Shown: positions 1 through 9,033, counted from the stretch's first letter. The stretch: 33,788 bases of DNA from Lentisphaerota bacterium (GCA_012514555.1 JAAZAB010000094.1:1-33788), one strand, 5' to 3'. Made by a program: numbers and translations. Notes: a model not told the origin generated them from the sequence alone.

Positions 1-93
1 CAATTCATGGCCCAGGTCTTTGAGCCGCGCCATGCAGCCTCCGGCGCCGCTCTCGATGTCATCGGGATGTGCTCCGGTGAATAATGCTTTCAC
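1..93 (-). CDS. PIG-L family deacetylase, N-terminal fragment
   Basis: Only the first 31 codons lie in the window; the gene continues past position 1. It opens with a GTG codon at 93, and AAAGGA five bases upstream gives a good ribosome binding site. The N-terminus reads as a short beta strand followed by GAHPDDIESGAGG, the AHPDD metal-binding signature of the LmbE/PIG-L deacetylases. These are zinc enzymes that remove N-acetyl groups from GlcNAc-containing small molecules or lipids. The family is known for this motif; the substrate here cannot be inferred from 31 residues. It lies downstream of ileS on the same strand, but 233 bp holding a large palindrome separate the two, so it probably has its own transcription signals. 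Confidence 0.85.
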   Translation of the reverse strand, partial: MKALFTGAHPDDIESGAGGCMARLKDLGHEL

Positions 94-119
94 GTGAATC
101 CTTTTTCAAACCACGAGGG

Positions 120-230
120 ATTGGCCATAGTGCGGCATCTGCTGTGTTGCAGCGGGTTCGGAGTATGTCAATACGCCTTCACCCGCTGCGCCTTGCATCT
201 GCCGCACTCTGACCAAACGCAAAATCCGGG
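120..230. repeat. Large palindromic intergenic repeat, full copy
   Basis: Positions 120-217 form an imperfect palindrome centred at 168/169. The outer arms begin ATTGGCCATAGTGCGGCA and end TGCCGCACTCTGACCAAA, with GCAGCGGGT and ACCCGCTGC further in and GTAT-GTCA-ATAC at the tip. The right arm is followed by GCAAAATCCGGG at 219-230. The right half plus this tail recurs in inverted orientation at 18639-18692 with about one mismatch over 50 bases. A transcript would fold into one long hairpin. It fills most of the spacer between ileS and the PIG-L gene. It resembles REP- or MITE-type elements, but no transposase is visible. Confidence 0.85.
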
Positions 231-326
231 TTAAACGATGGGCTTTACGAAGCGCCATTCAGACGCGACCCCATGCTCCCGTTTCTTTCCATCTACCGTG
301 CGATGCCGGGGCCCATCTTGGGCAAG

Positions 327-3300
327 TCAACCCGTCTCGGACCCGGATTCCCGGGGATTCGGCCGGCGCACGCGCACGCGGATGGTCCGGCCTTCGACCG
401 CGACTTCGGACTCACCATCGGCCTGGCCGGCCGGGATGGTTTTGAGCTCCGCCAGCGCAAGAGCGGCCAGGCGCTCGGCCCATTCCGGCTGAAGCCGCCC
501 CTCGATGCAGAGCTCGATCCGGTCGCTGACCTGGTAGCCTGCCTCCTTGCGCATGTTCTGGATCGCGCGGTTCACCTCGTTGGCCACGCCCTCCTCGACC
601 AGGTCCTCCGTCAGCGTCTTGTCCAGCGCCACGACGATGCCGCGGTCTGACATGACCTCGGCGCCGTCGCGGCCCTGGTACGTGATTGAAACATCCTGCC
701 TGTCCATGCGCCATTCGCGCCCGTCCTTGTGAAAAACGACTATGCTGTTTCCTTCCTCGCGGATCTGGCCCGCCTTGGCCGAGACGATGACCGCCTGCGT
801 ATCCCTGCCGAGCTTCGGACCCAGCCGCTTGAGGTTGGGCGTGGCAACAGCCGACGCGAGCTTCTCGGGCTGGTCCATGAACTCGATGCGCTTGACGTTG
901 AGCTCGTTCCGCAGCACCTCGAGCTGCGGCGCCAGCAGCTCCCAGGGCGTGTTTTTCGGCAGCGCCACGGTCAGCAGGGACAGCGGCTGCCGCACCTTGA
1001 TGCCCGCCTTCTGGCGCAAGGACAGTCCCAGCGAGGCGACCAGCCGCGCCAGCCGGACCTCCTCGATCAGGGCGTCATTCCTGAACGCGCCCGGGATTTC
1101 CGGCCAGGCGGCGAGGTGTACCGAATCGCCGCCGGCCAGGCGCCGGTAAATCCGCTCTGAAACGAACGGCGCCGAAGGCGCGAACAGCCGCGCGAGGCTG
1201 GTGAGAACGAAATACAGCGTGTCATAGGCGCTCTTCTTGTCCAGTGTCATGCCCCCGCCCCAGAACCTGCCGCGCGACTGCCTGATATACCAGTTTGTGA
1301 GGTCCTCGATGAACGCCACCACCGGCCCGAGGCACTGGTTGAGATAGAAGCTGCGATAAGCCTTGCGGACCTCCTTTTCCGTCTGGTACAGCCGCGCGAG
1401 AATCCAGCGGTCGAGCGGATGCCCGGGCTTGGGCACCGCGGAAGGGTCGCCCGTGTAAGAGTCGATATTGGCGTAGGTGACAAAGAATGAAAACGCGTTC
1501 CAGACCGGCAGGAGCACGTCGCGTATCTGCTCCTGCACGCCCGCGTCGCGGAAATTGAGGTCCTCCATCACCACTGCCTGCGAATTGAGCAGGTAGAGCC
1601 TCAGGGCATCGGCCCCGTACGTGTCGATCAGCGTCATGGGATCCGTGAAATTCTTCTTGGACTTGGATATCTTGGACCCGTCCTCGGCCAGGAGCGTGCC
1701 GTGCACCAGGCAGTGCTTGAACGAGGGCCGGTCCAGAATCGCGACCGCGAGCACGTGCAGGTAGTAGAACCAGCCCCGGAGCTGGCCCGGGTATTCCACG
1801 ATGAAATCGGCCGGAAAATGCTTTTCGAACCAGTCCTTGTTCTCGAACGGGTAATGGCACTGGCCAAATGGCATTGACCCGGACTCGAACCAGCAGTCGA
1901 GCACCTCGCTGACCCGCTGCATCAGGGCGCCGCAGCGCGGGCATGCCGGGCGGATCGCGTCGAGGAACTCCTTGTGAATGTCCTGGAGCGGGCGCCCGGC
2001 CATGGCCTCGAGCTCCCGTACCGAGCCGGCCACGACGCGCTCCCCGCATCCGGGCGCCCCGCATTCCCAGACCGGAATGGGCGTGCCCCAGAAGCGGGAT
2101 CGCGAGATGTTCCAATCCCGCGCGCCTTCAAGCCATTTCCCGAAGCGGCCCTCGCGGATATGCTCCGGCACCCACCCGATCGCCTCGTTGTGCTTCAGCA
2201 GCCGGTCCTTGATCTTTTCCACGGAAAAATACCAGGCGTCCATGGCCCGGTATATCAGCGGGCTGCGGCAGCGCCAGCAGTGGGGGTAGTTGTGCACCAC
2301 CGTGCTGTGCCGCACCAGGTCGCCCTGCTCCTTGAGGCGCCGGATGATGTCCTTGTTGCAGTCGTGCACGTTGCGCCCGGCGTATTCCGGAATCTCCGCC
2401 GTGAAACAGCCCTTTGCGTCAACCGGGTTTTTCACGCCCAGCCCGTTGCGCTTGCAGAGCCAGTAGTCATCCTCGCCGTACGCGGGCGCCATGTGCACGA
2501 TGCCCGTGCCGTCCTCGAGGGTGACAAATTCGCCGGCAAGTATCCGGAAATAGCCCTGTGCGGCAAGCTCGCGGAAATGCGGGAACACCGGCGCGTAGCG
2601 CCGGCCGACCAACTCGCTCCCTTTCATGCGCGCCAGCACCTTCGGCTGTTCGCCGAGCTCCCGGGTCAGCTTCGGCAGGGCCGCCTCGCTCAGGACATAG
2701 GCCTGGCCTTCGTGTTCGACTGCCGCGTAACCGAAGTCCGGCCCCACGGCAAGGGCAAGGTTCGAAATCAGGGTCCACGGCGTGGTCGTCCAGGCCAGGT
2801 ACCAGGTCGGCAGGCCGCCTATCCCGTCGCCGGCCCGGAACCGGATGATCACTTCAGGGTCCTGCCTCGGCCGGGTCGAGTCCGACTCGCGCGTGTCGGA
2901 GATGGACAGCGACGTCTCGCAGCGGTAGCAGTATGGCGTAACCCGGTAGTCCTTGTAGATCAGGCCCTTGTCGTGGCACTGCTTGAACACCCAGAGCACG
3001 GATTCCATGTAGCTCTTGTCGAGCGTCCGGTACGCGTTCTCGTAGTCGACCCATCGGCCGATCTTGTTGATGTAGCTTTTCCAGTTTTCGTTGCAGTCCG
3101 ACACCAGCGCGCGGCAGGCGTCGTTGAACGCGGCAACCCCTATGGTCTTCTCGATCTGGGTCTTGTCCTTTACGCCCAGCTTTTTTTCCACTGCGTTCTC
3201 GATGGGAAGCCCGTGACAGTCCCAGCCCCAGCGCCGGGGCACGGCATAGCCGTCCATGGTGAAAAAACGGGCAAGCGCATCCTTCAGGATGGAGACGAAA

Positions 3301-3470
3301 ATCGTGCCGAAATGGGGAGTGCCCGTCGGGAAAGGCGGCCCGTCATAAAACACCATCTCGCGCGGCGAAAGTTTCAGGGATTTCTCGAATATCCGCTCGC
3401 GCTTCCAATACTCGAGGATATCACGCTCCAAGGCCGGGAAATTCACCGAATTGGACACAGGCTCGTACAT
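327..3470 (-). CDS. ileS: Isoleucyl-tRNA synthetase (IleRS, eukaryotic-like type)
   Basis: Cytoplasmic class I aminoacyl-tRNA synthetase that charges tRNA-Ile; about 1047 residues. Visible motifs are the HIGH-type signature PFPTGTPHFGT near residue 50, KISKSKKN near residue 600, Cys pairs such as CYRCETS and CPRCGALM, and an anticodon-binding C-terminal half. The DGPPFPTGTPHFGT form and the sequence around the KMSKS loop match the type 2 IleRS group shared with eukaryotes, many of which are insensitive to mupirocin; that sensitivity is inference here. I chose ATG 3470 because GGAG lies six bases upstream. In-frame ATG 3482 and TTG 3494 lack such a site. It lies 107 bp downstream of hrpB on the same strand, with a candidate promoter in between. 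Confidence 0.97.
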   Translation of the reverse strand: MYEPVSNSVNFPALERDILEYWKRERIFEKSLKLSPREMVFYDGPPFPTGTPHFGTIFVSILKDALARFFTMDGYAVPRRWGWDCHGLPIENAVEKKLGVKDKTQIEKTIGVAAFNDACRALVSDCNENWKSYINKIGRWVDYENAYRTLDKSYMESVLWVFKQCHDKGLIYKDYRVTPYCYRCETSLSISDTRESDSTRPRQDPEVIIRFRAGDGIGGLPTWYLAWTTTPWTLISNLALAVGPDFGYAAVEHEGQAYVLSEAALPKLTRELGEQPKVLARMKGSELVGRRYAPVFPHFRELAAQGYFRILAGEFVTLEDGTGIVHMAPAYGEDDYWLCKRNGLGVKNPVDAKGCFTAEIPEYAGRNVHDCNKDIIRRLKEQGDLVRHSTVVHNYPHCWRCRSPLIYRAMDAWYFSVEKIKDRLLKHNEAIGWVPEHIREGRFGKWLEGARDWNISRSRFWGTPIPVWECGAPGCGERVVAGSVRELEAMAGRPLQDIHKEFLDAIRPACPRCGALMQRVSEVLDCWFESGSMPFGQCHYPFENKDWFEKHFPADFIVEYPGQLRGWFYYLHVLAVAILDRPSFKHCLVHGTLLAEDGSKISKSKKNFTDPMTLIDTYGADALRLYLLNSQAVVMEDLNFRDAGVQEQIRDVLLPVWNAFSFFVTYANIDSYTGDPSAVPKPGHPLDRWILARLYQTEKEVRKAYRSFYLNQCLGPVVAFIEDLTNWYIRQSRGRFWGGGMTLDKKSAYDTLYFVLTSLARLFAPSAPFVSERIYRRLAGGDSVHLAAWPEIPGAFRNDALIEEVRLARLVASLGLSLRQKAGIKVRQPLSLLTVALPKNTPWELLAPQLEVLRNELNVKRIEFMDQPEKLASAVATPNLKRLGPKLGRDTQAVIVSAKAGQIREEGNSIVVFHKDGREWRMDRQDVSITYQGRDGAEVMSDRGIVVALDKTLTEDLVEEGVANEVNRAIQNMRKEAGYQVSDRIELCIEGRLQPEWAERLAALALAELKTIPAGQADGESEVAVEGRTIRVRVRRPNPRESGSETG

Positions 3471-3486
3471 GGCAGACTCCATCGCA

Positions 3487-3509
3487 GTCCGCAAAAAAGT
3501 TTGGCGGAC
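3487..3509 (-). promoter_or_regulatory. Hairpin in ileS leader
   Basis: GTCCGC and GCGGAC form a perfect 6-bp stem around an 11-base A/T-rich loop, about 17 bases upstream of the chosen ileS start. There is no long T-tract after it and no T-box features are present, so any regulatory role is open. Confidence 0.35.
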
Positions 3510-3524
3510 AATGTTGCGCGGGGT

Positions 3525-3552
3525 ACCTTAACACAAACCGGCGCCAAATCAA
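3525..3552 (-). promoter_or_regulatory. Candidate sigma70-like promoter for ileS
   Basis: On the minus strand TTGATT (3552-3547) and TAAGGT (3530-3525) are separated by 16 bases. The expected transcript would start near 3518 and give a leader of about 48 bases that includes the 3487-3509 hairpin. The -10 match is weak. Confidence 0.4.
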
Positions 3553-3577
3553 GGGCGTGTCGCGGCCCGGCAACGCC

Positions 3578-6127
3578 TCACCGCCATTCGTGCCGCGGGT
3601 ACCTGCGCTGCAGCTCGCGCTTGAGCCCCGGGTAAGCGTCGCGCCAGAAGCCGGCCAGGTCCGCGGTAACCTGCACATCCCTGCGGTTGGGCGCAAGCAC
3701 ATGAATGAGAACAGGCACCCGGCCGCCCGCAACGGACAGCCCGCGTTCCACGCCGTACAGGTCCTGGATCGTCGCGGAAAGCGCCGGCGGCGCCCCCTCG
3801 GAGAACACCAGGCGCGCGCGCCGGCCGCTCGGCAGGGTCAAGCGCTCCGGCATCATCCGGTCCAGCAGCCCTGCCTGCGCGGGGTTCAGCCAGCCGCGCA
3901 CCACGCCAATGACATCGCGCTCCTTCAAATCCCGCGCGCCGCGGCACCCGTGGCACGCCTGCTCGACGAGCGTGCGCCGCCCGTCCTCGCCGATAGGCGG
4001 CAGGCCGAGGTCCGGGCACGATGCGGCAAGGCAGTTGAGCCTGGCGATCCACTGCTCCACCGCGTCGTCCCACCTGCTGAAAGACAGCCGGCCCTTGAAG
4101 ACCTCCTCAGCCAGCGCCGCGGCGGCCTCGTCGTCCGTCACCTGCTCCGTGCGCCGGGTTTCGAGCGGGAGATCCCGGAACATCCTGTGCTCGAGCGCGA
4201 CCACCCGCCGGGTTTCGGCATCGAGCGCCACTTCGCGTTTGACTGAAAAGCACTCCGGGTATAGAGAATGAAGCCATTCCTCCCGGACTGCGGTTGCGAG
4301 CGAGAGAATGACGTTCAATTCGCGGCCTGCGCCGCGCTCGACCTCGCGCGCCTCGGCCGCCACGAACAGCGGGCTCCGGCGCACCACGCTTTCCCGGGCC
4401 AGCTCTCCGGCGCGCCCGTGCACGAGGCGGCAGCGCAGCGTGCCGCCGTCCATGCGTTTTGCCAGCCGGTCCGGGAACCCCGCCAGCACGCACCGCCCGA
4501 CGGCGTCGGCCGGCGCCGGGCCGGTTCCGGGCGCGAGCCCCTGGGCGCGCGCGAGCCTGAGAAAGCGCTCGTGCAGCAGCCCCACCTGCCGGGCGGCCGC
4601 GGCGTTGATGCCGAGCCGGCGGCAGGCTTCGGTTTCGTAATCGCGTTCGCGCGCATATTCCCATGCGCGCGCCAGGAGCGTGAAATCCGATTCCGCCGGC
4701 TCGCCCAGCCGCAGCTCGCGGTCGTCCCTCGTCTGCCCGTCCGCGCGCCGGAACAGGATGCCGCGGTCCTGCGTGAGGGCCGCGATGAGCGAGGCTTCGC
4801 GCACGCAGCCCAAATCCCCGGCCGCAAGGAGCATGCAGGAATAGCGCGGGTGCAGCGGAAAAGCCAGCATGCGCCGGCCCAGGTCCGTCACGGCGCCGGT
4901 CGCCCGGTCGAGCGCGCCGAGATCGCGCAGCAGGCCCTCGGCCCGCTCCAGGGCGCGGGGCTCCGGCAAATCCAGCCAGCGCAGTTCCGCCGCGCCGCCC
5001 ACGCCGCCCGCGCGCAGGAGCAGGAGTATTTCAGCAAGGTCCACACGCCGTATTTCCGGGAGATCGGCCGGAATGCGCGCCGCCTGCTCGCGCTCGGTCC
5101 ACAGCCGGATGCACCTGCCGGGCGCCGTGCGGCCGGCGCGGCCCGCGCGCTGGTCCGCCGAGGCGCGGCTGATCCGCTCGACGAGGAGCGTGTCTATCCC
5201 GCGGTACGGGTCGAAGCGCGCCGCGCGCGCCAGGCCGCTGTCCACCACGAAGGTCACGCCTTCCATCGTGATCGAGGTCTCAGCGACATTGGTGGCCACA
5301 ACGATCTTCCGGCGGTTGCTTCGCGCAACCGCGGCGTCCTGGCTTTTCGGCGAAAGCCCGCCGTGCAGGGGAAATATCGCGCGGCTCCCGATGCCCGGCC
5401 GCGCCCGGAGCGCCTGCACCGTGCGATCGATCTCATAGGCGCCGGGCATGAAGACCAGCCCGTCCCCCTCCTCGCCGGCGCACAGAAGGCGCTCGCAGGC
5501 ATCCGCCGCCTGCTCCCAGACCGGCGGCGCCCGGCGCGGATCGCCCGGCGCGTCGAGGTATCGCATCTCGACCGCGTGCATCCGGCCCGCCGAGCTCAGG
5601 ACCGCGCAGGGGTCGAGGTAGCGCGCAACCGGGCCGGGATCGAGCGTGGCCGACATCACCCCTATCAACAGGTCCTGCCGGCGCGTCTCCTGCAGGCGGA
5701 GCGCCATGGCCAGGGACACGTCGCCGTACGCGTGACGCTCGTGGAATTCGTCGAAAAGCACTGCCGCCACGCCGTCGAGCCCGGGGTTCGAAAGCATGCG
5801 CCGCAGTAGGATCCCCTCGGTTACGAACTGGATCCGCGTCTGAGCGCACGAAAAGTCTTCGAACCTGACCTGGTAGCCGACCTCGCCGCCAAGGGGCGCG
5901 CCGCGTTCTTCCGCCACCCGCTTCGCCAGCAGCCGGGCGGCCAGCCGGCGCGGCTGCAGCACGACGATCCGCCCGGCGCCCGCCATGGCGCCGTCGAGAA
6001 GCATCTGGGGGACCTGCGTCGACTTGCCCGACCCGGCGGGCGCCTGAACGATCAGGCGCCTGAACGAGCGCAGCGCCGCCCGCAGCGCGCCTTCGATCTC
6101 GTAGATTGGAAGATCCGTGTTCTTCAT
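3578..6127 (-). CDS. hrpB: ATP-dependent RNA helicase HrpB
   Basis: DEAH/RHA-family helicase of 849 residues, normal length for HrpB. Walker A APAGSGKST is near residue 30. The Walker B box is the HrpB form DEFHERH near residue 125, and motif III SATLD follows. The helicase C-terminal, HA2-like and HrpB-specific C-terminal domains come next, the last ending in the typical QVTADLAGFW and RYPRHEW. HrpB proteins are soluble RNA-dependent ATPases whose cellular substrate is poorly known. The ATG at 6127 overlaps the stop of the polysaccharide deacetylase gene by four bases (ATGA), so translation is probably coupled to it. This pairing looks positional rather than functional. Confidence 0.96.
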   Translation of the reverse strand: MKNTDLPIYEIEGALRAALRSFRRLIVQAPAGSGKSTQVPQMLLDGAMAGAGRIVVLQPRRLAARLLAKRVAEERGAPLGGEVGYQVRFEDFSCAQTRIQFVTEGILLRRMLSNPGLDGVAAVLFDEFHERHAYGDVSLAMALRLQETRRQDLLIGVMSATLDPGPVARYLDPCAVLSSAGRMHAVEMRYLDAPGDPRRAPPVWEQAADACERLLCAGEEGDGLVFMPGAYEIDRTVQALRARPGIGSRAIFPLHGGLSPKSQDAAVARSNRRKIVVATNVAETSITMEGVTFVVDSGLARAARFDPYRGIDTLLVERISRASADQRAGRAGRTAPGRCIRLWTEREQAARIPADLPEIRRVDLAEILLLLRAGGVGGAAELRWLDLPEPRALERAEGLLRDLGALDRATGAVTDLGRRMLAFPLHPRYSCMLLAAGDLGCVREASLIAALTQDRGILFRRADGQTRDDRELRLGEPAESDFTLLARAWEYARERDYETEACRRLGINAAAARQVGLLHERFLRLARAQGLAPGTGPAPADAVGRCVLAGFPDRLAKRMDGGTLRCRLVHGRAGELARESVVRRSPLFVAAEAREVERGAGRELNVILSLATAVREEWLHSLYPECFSVKREVALDAETRRVVALEHRMFRDLPLETRRTEQVTDDEAAAALAEEVFKGRLSFSRWDDAVEQWIARLNCLAASCPDLGLPPIGEDGRRTLVEQACHGCRGARDLKERDVIGVVRGWLNPAQAGLLDRMMPERLTLPSGRRARLVFSEGAPPALSATIQDLYGVERGLSVAGGRVPVLIHVLAPNRRDVQVTADLAGFWRDAYPGLKRELQRRYPRHEWR

Positions 6128-6957
6128 AAGGGCAGCACAGGAGTCCGATCCCAGTCCACGATTCCCGATGCGGCGCGCAGGCTCAAAAACCGGAACTCCA
6201 GCAGCATCCGGCGCAGCTTCTCAAGCGCGCCGGAAAGCCCCAGCCTCAGCTTGGCGCTCCGCAGCGCGCCGAGCCCGTGATGCCGGGGCATATCCGCGTC
6301 GAAATCGCGCGGGTGAAAACATGTCATCGCATACCCGGGGCGGCGCAGCAACCGGCGCAGCGCCGGATACGGCAGCGCCCTGAAATAGCCCCCGGTCAAA
6401 CGCAATCGGACAGGGCCGAAGCGCCAGGTATTCATGGGAAACTCCAGGAGCGTTCCGCCGTTGGCCCTGATTCTGAAAGGAGCGTTCGCCATCGCGCCCA
6501 GGCCGGGAGTTCCCCATGTCACGGAAAAAAGGGACGCATCCGCCTCGATCCCCTCCTCCGCCAACATGCCAGTTGCCCACGCCGCGGCGCGGTTCAGCGA
6601 GAAGGCCGGCGCGCGGTAAGCGGTCACCCTCGAGCCCGCGCAATCCCCCAGAATGCCGAGCGCCCGCCGCAAATCCTCCCGAAATGCGGCCGGGCCCGTC
6701 TCCGCAAGCGTCCGGTGCAGGTGCGAATGGCATCCCACCTCGTGGCCGGCCGCGGCGATCCTCCGGACCAGGGCCGGATGGGCGTCCGCAACGGCGCCGA
6801 GGCAGAAGAACGTGGCAGCCTGGCGCGTATCCGACAATACGGCCAGCACCCGGTCCGCCATCGCCTCAACCCGCGGCTCGGCCCAGGCCTCGGCCCCGGG
6901 ACCTTGGGCGCCGGCAAGGTGGAACCAATCTTCAAGGTCAAAGGTGAGTATTCGCAT
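6124..6957 (-). CDS. Polysaccharide deacetylase, PEP-CTERM/DUF3473 type
   Basis: NodB-fold carbohydrate esterase (family CE4) of about 277 residues, expected to remove acetyl groups from an N-acetylated polysaccharide. Visible features are TFDLEDWFH at residues 4-12 (catalytic and metal Asp), HEVGCHSHLHRTL with the HxxxH metal pair, the conserved AYRAPAFS, and FHPRDFD near the C-terminus followed by an RR-rich DUF3473-like tail ending in LLEFRFLSL. That arrangement is typical of deacetylases in exosortase/PEP-CTERM exopolysaccharide loci. I chose ATG 6957, with GGGAGG seven to eight bases upstream, over an upstream start that would add 25 unconserved residues. No signal peptide is seen. It lies 117 bp downstream of the sugar dehydratase gene and overlaps hrpB by four bases. 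Confidence 0.9.
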   Translation of the reverse strand: MRILTFDLEDWFHLAGAQGPGAEAWAEPRVEAMADRVLAVLSDTRQAATFFCLGAVADAHPALVRRIAAAGHEVGCHSHLHRTLAETGPAAFREDLRRALGILGDCAGSRVTAYRAPAFSLNRAAAWATGMLAEEGIEADASLFSVTWGTPGLGAMANAPFRIRANGGTLLEFPMNTWRFGPVRLRLTGGYFRALPYPALRRLLRRPGYAMTCFHPRDFDADMPRHHGLGALRSAKLRLGLSGALEKLRRMLLEFRFLSLRAASGIVDWDRTPVLPL

Positions 6958-7074
6958 TGCGCGGCCTCCCGCCGCCCGGACCTTGTGCTGCGATGCGCTG
7001 AAAATGTCCGTCGAATGGCGCCGCACCGGCAAGAGGGCAGCCGGTTGCAGGGAAAACCGCGCTGCAATCGCCGC

Positions 7075-8970
7075 CTAGGCGCCGCGCCCGCCCTTTCCAA
7101 GGGTGGCGTCCGGAATGAGCCGCGCAAGCTCCGCGCGCAGGGCGAATTCATCGCCCGTTTCGGCAAGGCGGGAAAGGCTCTCGATGTCCAGCGGCGGGAC
7201 GCCCTCCCCGGGTTTCTTCTGAATGACCCAGATTTTCTCATAGGGCGTGCGAACGACATTTTCGTCTTCCGTCATAAGCTCCTCGAACTCCTTTTCGCCG
7301 GGCCGTATGCCGGTGTACGCGATTTCTATGTCCTCGCCAGCACGCAGGCCGGACAGCTCGATCAGCCGCCGGGCCATGTCCGCGATCCGGACAGTCTCGC
7401 CCATCTCCAGAACCATGATATCCCCATTGTTGCCGCCCACGCCCGCCTGCAGCACCAGGTCCACGGCTTCAGGAATGGACATGAAGAAGCGGGTCATGTT
7501 CGGGCTGGTTACTGTCACGGGGCCGCCGCGCCTGATCTGCTCCTTGAACAGCGGGATCACGCTCCCGCTGCTTCCAAGGACGTTTCCGAACCGAACCGTA
7601 ACGAAGCAGGGCGGGCCGTTATTCCGCCGGTTCTGCACGATTTCTTCCGCAAGCCGCTTGGTTGCGCCCATCACGCTTGTGGGCCGGACCGCCTTGTCCG
7701 AAGAGATCAGCACGAAGCGCTCGACGCCGCATTCCTGGGCCTTGTCCGCGAGGCGGGCGGTCCCGACGACATTGTTGTGCACGCAGACGGCGACGTTGTC
7801 CTCCATAATCGGAACGTGCTTGTAGGCGGCCGCATGAAAGAGCACCTGCACAGGGTGCCGCCTGAACAGGCGGTCAAGAAGGCCGGCGTCGCACACGCTT
7901 CCGGCCATCGAGGCCAGGGCCAGCCCGGGCGCGCTTTTCCGAAGCTCCATGTCGATCGAATACAGGTTGAATTCCGACATGTCCAGCATGATCAGCTTCT
8001 TCGGCCCGTAATGGGCTATCTGCCTTACAAGCTCGGAGCCGATGCTGCCCCCGGCGCCCGTGACCATCACGATTTTCCCGCTGATCATGTCCCGCACCGA
8101 CTGCCGGTTGAAGCTGAGTTCGGGCCGCCCGAGCAAATCCTCCAGCTCCACGCTCCTGATCCCCGAGTGCTGCACGCGGCCGCTGGCAACGTCCGCCATG
8201 GATGGAATCATCTTGAATGTGCAGACTGCCCCCGCCTTGGAGCAATCCTCCATGATTTGGTTGATCTGCCTCGGCTTTGTGTAGGGCGGCAGGATTATGA
8301 CCCGATCGGCCCCGAGCCTGCGGGCTATCCTGCCGATCTCCGACACGGGCCCCGTCACGGGCACGCCTCGCTCGGTGAGGCCGATGGCGCTGGTTTCGTC
8401 GGTGACAACGGCCCTGATGCCCGTGTTTCCCTCGTCCCAGGCCTTGATGACATCCTCCGCGTCTTCAAGGCGGCCGACGATCAGCGCCCTGTCGCGGCCG
8501 GATTCCCTGCGACTTGACAGGCCTTTCCGCTCGCGGATCAGCCTGACCACGAGCCGGGCGCCGGCCATCCAGGCCACCATGAGCAACAGGGTTATGACAA
8601 ACACCGAGCGCGGATACTCGCGGAACGAGAAATCCAGCAGCACGAAAATCAGCAGGGCGAAAATGCCGGTCGCCGAAACGACGGCGAAAAGCACCCGAGC
8701 CAGGTCGGACATGCTGAAAAAAGCCCACATCCCCGAATGAAGGCGGACCAGGGCAAACACGGAGAGATTGACAAGGACAAGGATGGGCAAAGTGCGCCTC
8801 ATCATGCCCGCCGCGGCGGCCGGGAGATCCCCCTCAAAGCGAATGTAAAAAGCAAGGCAATAGCAGACGCAGGTTCCTGCGACGTGCCAGGCGATAATGA
8901 GAAGGCGCCGCAGCCAGGCATGCCGCCGCAGCCAGTCGATCAATGTGGAATGGAATGACGAGTCAGTCAT
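7075..8970 (-). CDS. Membrane nucleotide-sugar dehydratase/epimerase (WbpM/FlaA1/CapD type)
   Basis: About 631 residues. The N-terminal ~170 residues hold several hydrophobic segments. A first Rossmann-like domain follows (RDRALIVGRLEDA), and then an extended-SDR domain with the NAD-binding motif VTGAGGSIGSE near residue 300, AAYKHVPIMEDN, and SSDKAVRPTSVMGATKR. In the last motif Met replaces the usual Tyr, as in long FlaA1/WbpM-type UDP-GlcNAc 4,6-dehydratases. It should make a 4-keto-6-deoxy sugar nucleotide at the inner membrane for surface polysaccharide. The start is uncertain: ATG 8970 lacks a clear Shine-Dalgarno site, and a GTG at 8985 would add five residues. With the downstream deacetylase it looks like the edge of an exopolysaccharide locus. 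Confidence 0.92.
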   Translation of the reverse strand: MTDSSFHSTLIDWLRRHAWLRRLLIIAWHVAGTCVCYCLAFYIRFEGDLPAAAAGMMRRTLPILVLVNLSVFALVRLHSGMWAFFSMSDLARVLFAVVSATGIFALLIFVLLDFSFREYPRSVFVITLLLMVAWMAGARLVVRLIRERKGLSSRRESGRDRALIVGRLEDAEDVIKAWDEGNTGIRAVVTDETSAIGLTERGVPVTGPVSEIGRIARRLGADRVIILPPYTKPRQINQIMEDCSKAGAVCTFKMIPSMADVASGRVQHSGIRSVELEDLLGRPELSFNRQSVRDMISGKIVMVTGAGGSIGSELVRQIAHYGPKKLIMLDMSEFNLYSIDMELRKSAPGLALASMAGSVCDAGLLDRLFRRHPVQVLFHAAAYKHVPIMEDNVAVCVHNNVVGTARLADKAQECGVERFVLISSDKAVRPTSVMGATKRLAEEIVQNRRNNGPPCFVTVRFGNVLGSSGSVIPLFKEQIRRGGPVTVTSPNMTRFFMSIPEAVDLVLQAGVGGNNGDIMVLEMGETVRIADMARRLIELSGLRAGEDIEIAYTGIRPGEKEFEELMTEDENVVRTPYEKIWVIQKKPGEGVPPLDIESLSRLAETGDEFALRAELARLIPDATLGKGGRGA

Positions 8971-8985
8971 GGCCGACACGCGCAC

Positions 8986-9014
8986 ACCCTAGCTTCACCC
9001 CGTGCATAAAGCAA
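8986..9014 (-). promoter_or_regulatory. Possible near-leaderless promoter for the sugar dehydratase
   Basis: Minus-strand TTGCTT and TAGGGT are spaced by 17 bases, with the -10-like box ending about 16 bases before ATG 8970. A start about seven bases downstream would leave a leader of around nine bases, which fits the missing Shine-Dalgarno site. Both boxes are poor matches. Confidence 0.25.
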
Positions 9015-9033
9015 GCCGGTAAAGTGTTTTTTC

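Noticed and set aside
3471-3577. T-box riboswitch before ileS
   Set aside because: The spacer is too short and lacks the T-box sequence and stem I; only one small hairpin is present.
1974-3635. Long open frame antisense to ileS
   Set aside because: No domain, no ribosome binding site, and ileS on the other strand is certain; GC-rich third positions open such frames.
6277-8517. Open frame of 746 codons antisense to the deacetylase and dehydratase genes
   Set aside because: It spans two clear genes and their spacer, with low-complexity Arg/Pro/Gly composition and no recognisable motif.
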